From Desmodesmus armatus (lineage: Eukaryota > Chlorophyta > Chlorophyceae > Sphaeropleales > Scenedesmaceae): a stretch of 64,000 nt of DNA. The stretch spans positions 496,001-560,000 of the forward strand of contig VIIQ02000006.1 of the NCBI GenBank assembly GCA_007449985.2, given 5' to 3'. A program made the position numbers and the translations under genes. Positions within the stretch are counted from its first letter, which is position 1; the number at the start of each line of letters is the position of its first letter. The notes below the pieces were generated by a model that made no database searches, was not told where the DNA came from, and saw nothing but the letters and a program-made list of their open reading frames with translations. Below, one piece after another: positions 29,133 through 41,100 of this stretch.

Positions 29133-32100
29133 TCAGTCAATCAAGATAGGCCGACCTTGCGCTGCTGCAGCCAGCTGCAGCCTCTCCCACGCTGCCCTCA
29201 TCCACGGTGCAGTGTGCACCGCCGCAGCACAGTCCGCTAGCTCCCCGCTCAACTCCCCAGCTGCCATCAGCAGCTGTGCCGGCACTGCATGGTCCACCCA
29301 TGCTCCAAAGCTCATGCCTATTGCATCATACGCTTTGTCAGGCTTGTTGCGCCTCAGCTCAACCTGCGCCAGCACCGCTGCACCTACTCCCGCTGCTGCT
29401 GTACCCACTGTCCCCGGCAGCGCCATACCAGACTTAGCAGCAGAGCTAGCAGCCCACCTAGCCTCTAGCAGCAAGTTGCGCAAAGCATCAGGTGGTGCTG
29501 CTGCCGCAGCTCCAAGAGCAACTGTTGCTGTCACAAGCTCGGCAGCAGCTGGCGCTGCCTCGCCAGCAGCGACCGCAAGCTTGAGGCCAGCTGCTGCGGC
29601 TGCGTGTGCTGCCTCCAACTGACCCATCTCTGCAAGCAGCAGCGCCTCCTCTAGGGCCGCTGCTTCTGCGAAGTTGTCCCCCGGGGCGATTGCTGCCAGC
29701 AGCCCTGATGCTGCTGCCGCAGGCTGTGCTGGCAAGCCCTCTGCCGCAGCCTGCCATATGGTATGCAGCAGCTGCACAGCCTCCTGCTGCCTGCCTTGCC
29801 CAACCAGCAGCTTTGCAAGCTCGAGCTGTGCTGCAGCGCAGTGTCCCCCGCTCGCCAACGCCTGCCTGTATGCCATTTCAGCCTCAATCACCAGGCCTTC
29901 GGAGGCCAGCATGCGCCCAACCTGACGGTGTGCTGTGGCTGCAGCAGCACCGCCAGCCTGCATGGCTGCTGTAAGAGCGTCCATGGCCCACTGGTGGGCA
30001 GCATCGTGGCAGTTAGGTAGGCGGGAGTGCTGGTGACACTCGCTGACAGCTACCATGAGGCGCACCTCGACCTCCTGCAGCTGCTGCACACTGCAGGACG
30101 ATAGGGATAGCCCTGTAGCAGCACTAGCACCTGCTGCTGCACTCCCTTGCTGCTGTGCTGGGGTTGAGGGTGAGGATGAGGGTGCAGACGACGCATGCTG
30201 CAGCAGCGCGCGCACTGCAGCGAGTGCGTTGGTGCAGCAGCGCAGCGCCTTCCTGAAGTGGCTGCACTGCCCATCCCCAATGGCCTGCAGGAGGGCTGCC
30301 AGCGCGAGGCAGTACCAGAGGTCAGGACTGTCAGGCAGGGCATGCAGGAGGCGCTGTAGTCGCTGTACCTCTTGCCCTGACGTGGCCGCAACTGCTGCTG
30401 CAACCTGGCTTGAGAGCGCAGTGGTGCGGCTGCACGCTGCTGACAGGACGTCAGGGATGCTGTGCTGGCAGTAGCTAGCCGAGAAAGAGCCCATGTGGTG
30501 CTGCTGTTGCTGCGCCTGAGGCACTTGTCCTGCAGCTGTGCTGAGAGTGTGCTGAGGTGGTATGCTTGCAGCTGCCTCTGGTAGTAGCGCTGGGCAGGCG
30601 CGATACACAGCAGGGGCATTGCGGGGCTTGGCGGACAGAGCTGCGTTGACCAGCGCCACTGTGGCATGTGTGTTCCAGGGGCAGGCGTGTACTGCCCTAG
30701 CAAGCTGGCGCACTGCTGCTGCCTTGTCTCCGGCTGCTGCTGCCGTTGCTGCGGTGATGCACTGCTGCTCGGATGACAGCTGTGGAGGGCAGGTGGGCAG
30801 CAATGGTGTATCAAGGCAGCAGCAAACAACAGGCAACTTGCCGTCAGGGAACATAGCTGCAGCGAAGTTGCTTGGCAATAGGATGCTGTACCTCCGTACT
30901 GTACCTTGCACCGTGCAAATGCGCCAGACGTGAATGCTGGTGCTCTCAACCTGCAGACGCAGATTATGTTGGGATGAGCGGTGCAGTATCAATGCAAGCC
31001 AGCCCGCTTTCAGCAGTGTGGCCATACCTTTGCAGGGCTGCACAGTGTCACTGTCAGACCCACCAAGAACCCAGTGAAGTTCCCAACCAACAACCCTCGT
31101 CACTCACCCAGGCAGTGTCCAAGGTCTGTGTGTGGCCCTGTGCCCACTGGCCCATCACCTCAGCCACTTGGTCCTGCAGGGCAGTCTGCCCCGCTGCAGC
31201 AGCAGCCACCAGCAGGGAAAGCCACAGCCGCACACACGCACTCGCCAGACCTGGGCTGCTGCTGCTGATCTGTGGGAGGTGCTGCAGCAGCAGGGAGAAG
31301 CCTTGCTCCAGACCACCTGCGTTGACATGATGCTGCAGGACACAACAGCAGAAGACAACAATATGCACCGGTTCCAGCATCAGCTCGTTTTACAGCCACA
31401 CAAGCCTGCAGCTGTTAGAAGTGCCAACTGGCTGAGGCAGCACATATCATACACAGGAAGATGTTCCGGGGAAATGCAAGAATGCCTGAGCTCAGGTTGA
31501 TAGGCTGCACTTCCACCAACAAAGATCTTAGCAAATGCAGGCGTGTGCAGCTGCCCACTTGGGCAACACCCTTGGGTGCATGCTGCCATGTGTTGCCGTG
31601 CATGTGTGAGCAACAACTGATCAAACAATTGCCTGCCTGTCACTCAGGTACGCTCACCACAGTGACTCAGGCCTTACACCATGTCTTCCAATTCCTACTA
31701 GAAATTCTTCACAGCACACCATGCCATGTAACATGGGCCCAGAAAGCAGTCCCACCACACACACACCCAACCAAACATGACTGCGTATTTGCCACTCGCT
31801 TGGACTCTCGTTGTCAAAAGCAATTGCCCCCCACCCCCAGCAAGCCATGCAGTGCCTCACCTGCAACAGTGCAGTCACCGCTGCCAGCTGCACCCCCGGC
31901 TCTGCAGCAGCGTCCAAAGCTGCCTGCAGCGCCTTTGCAGCCAGCTGTGCCTGCCCATCCTGCTGTGCTGCAGCACCATATGCCAGCCAGCTATAACTTG
32001 CAGCACTGCTGCCGGCTGCTGCTGTGCTGAGCGCCCCGTCATTCTCCAACTGCTGATACAACTCAACCGCCTCCTTAGCAGCCCCTGCCAGGCACAAGTT

Positions 32101-35100
32101 TCGAGCCAGTGCTAGCTGTAGTGCGGTCAGCACAGCTTGAGCCCCGCTACTGCCTTCCAGGACCTGCACCTGCTCCCCGCCGGCATCACCAGAGCCCGGC
32201 ACGAGCAGCAGCTGATGTGTCAAGGCAGTAGCAGGATCGTGGCTGAGCCCTGAGGCAAGGCCAAGTGCTGTGAGGCCTGCATCACCCTGCTGTAGCCCGT
32301 CTGTAGGAGCGCCAGGCAGTACCGCAGTGCTGCTACTGCTGCGGTGTAGTGCCCACGTGTCTCCAAAGCTGCTGCAAGTGCTGCTGCTGGTGGCAGTAGG
32401 AGGGGTTGGTGGCTGGCAGCCTTGCTGGCGCATGCAAGCAGTAGACCTTCCCGCCCAGGAGCATGCTGCTGGAAGCCAGCTGTACAACACACAACAGCAG
32501 AAGTGCAGAGACAGGAGACATGAGTGGTCTGGTGGTGTCCAAGCACCCCGAAGTCCAGTATGCTTGCAACGGTTATCAGGCAACACTTTGACAGCAATTG
32601 TCACCAACTCCGTTGGAGAAGGTGATATGTTCAACAACAAGGGTCCTGCTTCTGCCACCAACAGGAAGGCAGGGAGGTCACCCAAACATAACAGGTACTG
32701 ACAGCTTGGCACTACAGCGCTGGGGTGCACATAACCACCGTGCATGTTCATGCATCAGTGCTCAGATCAACAATGCACATCGTACCAACTGATACAAGGG
32801 CTGCTGCCAGCTTACCAACAGAATACTCCAGCCATGACTCTGGCCCGCCTCCCAGGCCCACAGCATGTTCGGCAGATGCCGCGGCAGCAGCAGTCCCTGC
32901 GGCACTGCCTGTGGCTGCTGTGGCTGCCATGCCCTCCCACACAGGCACCAGGGTGGGCTCCACACCCCTGGCTGCCTCATAGCACTGCTCTGCAAGCTCA
33001 ACTGATGACCCAAGCAGCAGTACAGCAGCATGAGAAACCGGCAGGCAGCGGGAAACAAGGCAGCAGCAGTACAAAAGCACGATGGTGAACCACACGGTGC
33101 ACATTACCTCAGACAAGAAAGCTAATTCAGAGCTGCAGCAGTGACAAACCATGACCGTACAGAACAGCACATGCGATCAGAGCCTGCGGTGCAGTGCAGT
33201 GGGAGCAAACTGTTGCCAACTGCTGTAGGGTGAGTGAGTCACAGGCAAACAGAGCCTGATCACGCCCATACCCTACGCCCAGCCATGAAACAGTGCAGTC
33301 TTACCTGACCCATATCTGCTGTACAGTCGCCCCAGCTGCACCCACAGCATCGCTGCCTTGGGGTCCAGTGACAGGGCCCTGCTGTACCCATACTCTGCAG
33401 CAGCAGGGTCACCAGCAGCCGCAGCAGCACCTGCCAGCACACCCCACAGCCAGCTACTGGCAGGAGCCAGCCGCAGCCCTCCCCGCGCCATCGCCACAGC
33501 AGCTCGTCGTGCTGACATAACCCCTCCAGCTGCCGCTCTTGCTGTTCCTGCTGCTCCTGCTACACCTGCATCCTGACCCTGCTGCTGTGTGTGAAGCTGT
33601 AGCTCCTGATCGAGACGTGCCTGATGACTGTAGCACTGAGCAACATCACCCCACACCTCTCCGGCAGCAGGGTTTAGCATGAGGGCATGCATATAAGCCC
33701 TACGGGCTTTAGTGAGTAGACCCTGTCGGGCCCGCACACCTTCTAGGGCTGTAGCGACAGCAGAGGTTGCATCTGGGGTGGCCTCTGATGCAGCAGCTAC
33801 TGCCGCAGCAGGCTGTAGCAGGTGCTGCTGCAGCAGGATATCCCCTAGAAGCTTCCATCCAGTGGCGCTGTTGCTGCTGTACTGGAAGGAGCCCTCCTCT
33901 GCCTGCTGTGCTGTGCTGCCTGCACCGCCGCCTGGTGCAGTTGCTGCCGGTGCTGGCCCGGGAGAAGGGTTCAGCAAAGCTACTGCTGCTGCGGCTGCAC
34001 TAGCTTTCGGACTGGCAGCGCCGGTCCGTACTGCCACCCCAGCAGCAGCATCTGTACGATCAGCTTGTACTGTCTTCACCCCGTTTACTGCTGCTGTTGC
34101 AAGCTCTGCAGCCTCTGAAAGCTCAACAGCAGCAGCACCAGTGGCTCCCATAGCTACATGCTGCCCTGCAGATGACAGCAGCACCTCTGCTAGGCCTAGT
34201 AGTGCAGCAGGGTGCTGCGGCAGCAGCTGCAGTGCAGCCCGGTACCGCTCCCCTGCGGAGATGTACGCCCCGTTTATGTAATCCAGGGCCCCGGCTGACA
34301 TGAGGCAGTAGGGGCGGTCGGGGTTGAGTTCCAGGGCGCGGGCGTAGGACTTGAGGGCTGAGGCGTGGCGGCCTAGGGCTTGGTAGGAGGCACCTAGGCC
34401 CTCCCACAGCTCAGCAGACTTGGGGGAGGACCTGACACAAAGGAAGGGGGGGTGGCAGTTCTTGTTGGCTGTACACCTCAGTAGGACCCTACCCTGTAGT
34501 AGGACCCTATGATAGCGCAAAGCACTCCACATTGGTACACAGCTGCATGGTTATCTACGCGCTTGGGGGGGGGGTACCTGACAGGGGGGCCCGGGGGGGG
34601 GGGGTGGCAGGGGGTGTGGTGGCGGCATTGATGGCAGCAAGAGGGATGATGGTAGCGGTGGCAGGACGAATGGTGGAGGAGGGAGCGGTGGAGCAGGGGG
34701 GGGGGGAGGGATGCTTTGGGGGCAGCGGGAGCAATGGTGCCGGTGGGTGAGTGGCGGTGGAAGGGGTGGCAGGAGGAGGGATGGTGGTAGCGGTGGCAGG
34801 GGGACAATGGTGACAGGTGGAGAGGCAATGGTCATGTAGGTTGCAACGATTACTGTTGCATGGTTCAGGCCGAGCCTGAACACCCTGTAGGCAGCCAACG
34901 AGGCTCATGGGGCATCATGGTTACAGCCGCTACCTTCCACTCACCTGATGGCAACTTGGTAGCTGTTCACGGCCGCCTCATGCAGCAGCCTAGCCAGCCT
35001 GACCCAGTTTGTGGTCTGATCTCCCTCAGGAGACCGCCGCAACGTACAAATACAGATACAGTAGCTACCTCCAACACACCTGATGGCAGCTTGGTAGCTG

Positions 35101-38100
35101 TTCACCGCCGCCTCATGCTGCAGCCCGCCAGCCCGACCACATTGTGGTCTCAAGTTCCCTCAAGAAAGCTCCACAACTTATTGTTAGAGCGACTACCATT
35201 ACTCACCTGATAGCAGCTTGGTAGCTGTTCACCGCAGCCTCATGCTGCCTCAGCTGCAGCTGCAGCCCCGCCAGCCTAGCCCTAGCCCAGTAGGCATCTG
35301 GTGCCCGCACCAGCAGCTCTTCTAACAGTTGACCCTCCAGGGCTAACTGGCTCTCAGCAGCGGCGGCGGCAGCAGTGGCAGCACTGCTGCTGGGGTCGGC
35401 GGCTGAGACTGCTGCCGCTGCTGCTGCTGCGCGCTCTGAGAGAAGGTCACACAGGGCGTTGCCAGCGCCAGCCTGTGCAGGGTTTTGTGTGTGTGTGGGG
35501 GGGGGCAACACGCAGTAGGGAGGGTCAGGTGGGCGGCATTACACGGGCGTGATGCACCTATGCACCTGTCTGGTTTTTCCAGCTTGTGGCGAGATGGGGG
35601 ATGTGGGAGTCTATGCTATTGTTGCTAGACATGCCCACTCCTTTGCGTCTTGACTTACGCCAGTGGAAATCCATAGGTGTAGTGTCCATAGGTTACTTGC
35701 TTTCTATGGGGCCGCCCCAGCCCTACTGGGGCAGCTTCCAACAGCCTCACCCCTGCCCTGTGCAAACAAGGACATGATGGGGGCCTCAGTACTACTTAGA
35801 CCCAGTGTGACCCAGGGCACCGTATGGCCTGGGTCACACTGGGCACATTCTTCGCCACACTTCAGCATGCTCCTCTGCGACTGCGCATTCCTCCTTCCTT
35901 ACGCCAGTCAACAGACCTACGGCAGCCACAGTCCCGCCCCCTCCACCCACACACATGTCAACAAGATTATATCGGTTGTCATCAAGCTGAGTGCCTTACA
36001 CACACACCGACACCGCACCTACCAGTGTGGGATTCAGTGCCAAGGCGCGTTGGTAGCACTTGCGTGCGTGCAGCTCGTCCGCTGCCACCTCCCTGTACCA
36101 GTGTCCCAGCCACTCAAAGGCCTCTGCCTGCTGCTGCCCCTCCTCAGCAGCAGCCTCCAGCAGTTCTGCATGGCAGTGCTCACGCTCAGCACGCAGCTCA
36201 CCACCCAGCGCCCAGTAGATCCTGCAGGGGGGAGGAGGTGGGGGGTGGGGGGGGGGCAGGTTTGGGTCTGGGTTGAGGGTTCAAAAGTTGAAGCCCACAC
36301 CACCACGGCAGGTTTCAGTGCGAGCCATGCACGATAAACAAGGTTGATGTGGGGCAACAGTGAACGCAATATGCTGACAGCATGTTAGAGCCAAAACAGA
36401 CAGCAATGTCAGCTAGCAATCAACTGCACAAGCAAGCTACAACGTAGCAGTTGCGTGTGCGCGTGCAGGTGTGAAAAGTATACATGCATGCGCCCCCCCC
36501 CCCTCCCACCTGCCCAGCTTGAGGTGGTACCCCGCCAGCACAGCATCAGAGCCCAGCAGCCCTGTCTGGTTGCGGTAGGTGCTGATGGCCGTCTCCAGCT
36601 GGTAACGACCCGCATCAGCATTGCCCTCCTGAACAGGTACAACACATACGAACACACGCACACACGGAGGAATGTTGTGAGCATACTTCAAGAGGGCTCG
36701 TGCGTGTTCACACACGGCACGGCAAAACACAGCATCAGCATCAACCTCCTGCACTCGTACAACACACACGCACACGGGGCATGGTGTTGAAATACGATCT
36801 GTGCAACAGGATAGACCCGTGCCTTGTCATATGTGGCACGGCACAACACAGCATCGGCATCAGCATTTCCCGGCAACCAACTCCCTTCCCCCTGTCCTCC
36901 CTCCCCCTGACCTTGCCTTATTGCGTAGCTCAGTCGCCACCCCACCCCCTGACCATACCCACCTGCGATCAGTCACCCACCCTGCACCCCCCTAGGCTCC
37001 CTCGGTGCCCCCTTCTTTCCCGCCCCAACCTCAAGGGGGGGGGGCTGCCTTGCCTGCCTATCTGCAACAGCAGCTTGCCCAGGCCCCGCCCAGTCTCCCT
37101 CCCTTCCCACCTCCCTACACCACCCCCCCCCCCACACACACACATACACACACTGAGATAAATGCTGCCATGTGACTTGCATCTTCACTATATCCTAGCT
37201 ATGCACGTATCCTCTGTGCCAGCCACACATCTCCCCCCTCCTCGTTCCTTCCCGTGCTCTTCCCCTCCACGCAGCCCCCCCCCCCCCACACACACACACA
37301 CCTATCCTCTCTCACCTGGAAGAGCAGCCAGCCGTACTCTGCGTAGGCCCAGTGTTCAGCGCTGCCGCGCCCCATGAGTGCCTTGCTGACCAGCTCACCA
37401 TAGTGGTGCAGCGCCTGGCAGGCATCGCCCTGAGCCAACGCACACTGAGCGAGACCCCTGACACAATGACACACAGGGGGGGGGGGCACAGGGAGCACCA
37501 CAGACAACATGTGCAGGCAGGCAGGCAGGCGGGCAGGCAGGCAGGCGCACAGGCAGGTGAGCTCTTGTGATGGGTGAGCTTGAGGTGCACGAGTGGCCAG
37601 CACGCCCTGGCCAGACCCCAGAAGGACACACACACACATGAGGCTGAATGGCCTGTTGTTCCGGACAACAAACACGCTGATATTGCGCCTGCTGCCTGGG
37701 CCGCTGTTGCTACCCCTATCGTCTGTGCAAACACAAAGAGGATGAGTCGCCACTGACTTTGGGCAAATCCTGGTCAGCATGCAGGTGTGCTGGCAAGCAG
37801 CCGAAGCTGCAGTAAGTACTTGCGGCCACCTTGACCGCTGGCCTGCCTCTCCACACCAAGGTCGAATGAGTGGACACAAAGTGTGTGTGAATTTGTGCAT
37901 GTGGCCTCAGGGCACTTTCACCCACCTGATGGCCTGCTGCCTGATGCTTGTTGCCGGCATGCCCACAGCTTCTGAGCCAAAGCCCACCTCCCCTTCACTC
38001 ACACGACCCGCAAGGCGCACAAAGATGCGCCCAGCATCAGTCACCTGACGCAGTTTGCGACAGTGCAGGACAGTACAGTACATTTTGGTACAGAAGGGTG

Positions 38101-41100
38101 CAGTACGTATAGTAAGGTACGGTGGCACCCAGGTCCTGACCACTCAATACCCCAGACAAGGGCAGAACTTCCAAGCAAAGCAGGTCTTGGCATGTATGCC
38201 AAGTAAGTGGCTAGAACCTATGCAGCTGTGCTGAGACATGTCCTTGTGAGTCATAGGTTCTGATCAAAACACATTTCAAGCAAGGCCCCCTGCCAGGCAC
38301 ACATCATGTAGTCAGACAATCAAAAAGGCTGTCAGTTGGTAAGCCAGGCAGTCACCCACCTGTCCTGACGCCAGCAGTGCCTGTGCTGCCAGCAGGTTGA
38401 GCATCAGTGCTGCATGGCGCGCACGCTCCTTGCCAATCTGATGGTCAGCAGCAACACAAACGCAGCCACACATGTACACAACAAACAAGCAGCAACATGT
38501 GTCAGTAGTCATGCACATCGCCATACCAGCATGCTGTCAGCCTGACCATTAGTTGAATTGGGTGACACAATCAGCAGGACACTCACATTCCTCACTGGTC
38601 AGGCAGGACATGCACCTATGTGGCTGCAGCACAGCTCAATAACCCATAGACCCCCTTACCCCCCCACTCCCCCGCAAAAACCTGCCCCCACACCTTGTTC
38701 CTGTCAAACACGAACTTGATGCCCCTCTTAGCCGCCTCCAGTGCCCCCACAGCGTCCCCTGCGTCCAGCCTCAACTCAGCCAGGCCAATCATGCCAGTCA
38801 CCACAGGGCACCTCGCTCAAGACCCTTGGCTGCGGGGGGGGGGGGGGGGGGGCAAGTTTGTGGGTGGGTGGGGGGAGAGTGAAAAGGGGGGGGGGGATTG
38901 TGAGATCAGCGCCACTGCCAGTCCCCACAGGGGCACCATGCACAGGAGCCTTGGCGGCGGGAGGGGGGGGTGGTTAGGGTTGGTTGTTGTTAGGTACGCG
39001 GGGGTGAGGTTGAGGGCGGGAGGGAGGCAGACTAGGGGGGGAGCACACATGAAGGGGCAAGCCAGTGGCACTGGCACGTAAGCAAGTTATGGTGGTTAAG
39101 GGGCAGGGGGGGAATGGTTTCAGGGGCAAGGGACTTCACGCTCACAGTGCCAAAGAGGAGGCAGGCAGGTGAGTGCCTTCCAGGACCACCACAAATAATG
39201 CAAGGACTGAAAGGTTGGGTGAATTCAAGTGAGCGCATGGCAAGCAGGACATTGAGTAATTCATGATGTCATCATGATTGCTGTGCACGACAGACACAAC
39301 AGCTTGTTTGGGCCAGGCAGTCGCAGTATCCGCGTCAGCGGCCACGTGGTCAAGCTGTCAAGGACCCCCCCCCTGCGTACCTAGTGTGTTGACCAGCCAT
39401 GCCCTGCGTGCCAGCTGCCTGGGTCGTTCAACACGCAACCGCTGAGCCAGAGGGGTGCACGCCAGGTCAGTCACGTGGGGGCCCTGCCGGGTGCAGGGTG
39501 TGTGTGGTGGTAGTAGTGGGGCGGGGAGGGGAGGGCCACAAAGCAGGGACATCAGTTTGGACTGTGTAACGGGGACACTGCATTGCTTAATGCATGCAGT
39601 TACACTCAGGTTGTATGTGTGTGTGCTGCACACTTGCACAAACACCAGCATGCTGACTCAGCATGAAAGGCACCAGCAACTAACTCGTCAACACTGTGCA
39701 AGGCGCTGCAGGAGCTCCATGGAACATTGTGCAAGGGCCAGCAGCCCGTCTGGTGCGCTGTTGTAACCATGAAAACATGCTCGTGGGGTGTGATATACAA
39801 GCCAGCAACTCAGAGCATTCAAGGGGATCAAGGCTCAGGGGCTAGGTCCAGCTGACATGCCGATGACACGGTAAGAATGTCAGGGGTGTGGTTGGCTGGG
39901 TGCTGTCTGTGTCTGCTACCTTCAGCTAGCAGCAGACAGTCCCCTCACCCTGTACTGGCATGTGAGCTTGATGGTTGCTGCCTGTGAGTCCATATAGGAC
40001 TCACGACGCCTCAGCGCCATAGCAAGGTGGACCTGGGGCGGGGGGGGGGGGGGCAGGGGGGGGGGGCAGGCAGACAGACAGACAGACAGGCAGGGAGGCA
40101 GGCATGAGGTTAGTGCAAACATGCAGGCCCACATACATCAGGAGCTGAGTTAGCAGCAGAGCGGCAAGACATGCGAGAGGCCTGCAGTGCGGTTTGCATG
40201 ACCCAATGCTACCAACGATCAGCCACTCTGCTGGTGCTGGGATCTTGCGGTGCTCATACATGATTAGGACTTCAGCCGGGATTTCAACATGTAGACAATG
40301 AAGGAGGCGGGCTCAGTTTAAGCTGCGTCTGCCTGTGTCAGCTGTTGCCCTTCAATCACGCACCTGTGCAGTTGCGTTCCATGGGAATGCATGCATGAGC
40401 TTGCATGCAATGGCCTCCCTGTCACACATCAACACGGGGGCAGCCACGGGGCCCACACTGGCCTTGGGGGTCAGTGCTGAGGGGGTGCCGCTGTAGCGGG
40501 GACTGGCAGCTGCACAGCACACCACAGCACAGCACAGCTTGGCATATGTCAGCGCAGCACTTCTTGCAAAAAAACTGATGACAAAGGTGCTAGCAGCTGT
40601 GTTTGGACCACAGAATGAGTCCATGGTAGTGCACACGTCCTTGCACACCCTGTCCAGCAAGTCCACATCCACACACTCCACCAAAGACATCCCCCTCCCC
40701 CCTCGAACCAGTACAGCGCACAAACATGTGAAGTAAAATGGGAGCCTTTGGGTGCTGAGGGCAGTCACCACAGCCAGAGACGATTTGATCGCACAGGCAG
40801 CCCAGCCATGGCCGGACACCCCCCCCCCCCTCCCCAAAGGCCCCTGCACCCTGCCCCCGACACATTCGCCCCCTCCCCCCCCCCCCCCGCCCCCCCAAAC
40901 ACCCCCACACCTTCCCGCCCTCACCATCTAAGAACACAGGTAGTGGTCTCACTTCCTGTGCTCATAGAGGGTGGGGGTGGGCAGGTGTAAGGATGTTTGG
41001 GGGTTCAGGTGGGAGTGGGGGTAAGGTCCACTGGTAAAAGTCCTCTACAGATCCACTGTCCTCAGGTCCGCTGAGGACTGTCGAGTGATAAGGGCATTGG

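Noticed and set aside
30783..30950. Upstream extension of the last SKI3 exon (ESTSIHVWRICTVQG...)
   Set aside because: Open in frame and preceded by an AG, but a much stronger pyrimidine-rich acceptor at 30782 and the start of TPR-like sequence there favour the shorter exon; the extension remains possible.
38816..39060. Gly-rich plus-strand frame
   Set aside because: A translation of poly-G runs in a SKI3 intron, with no splice or family support.
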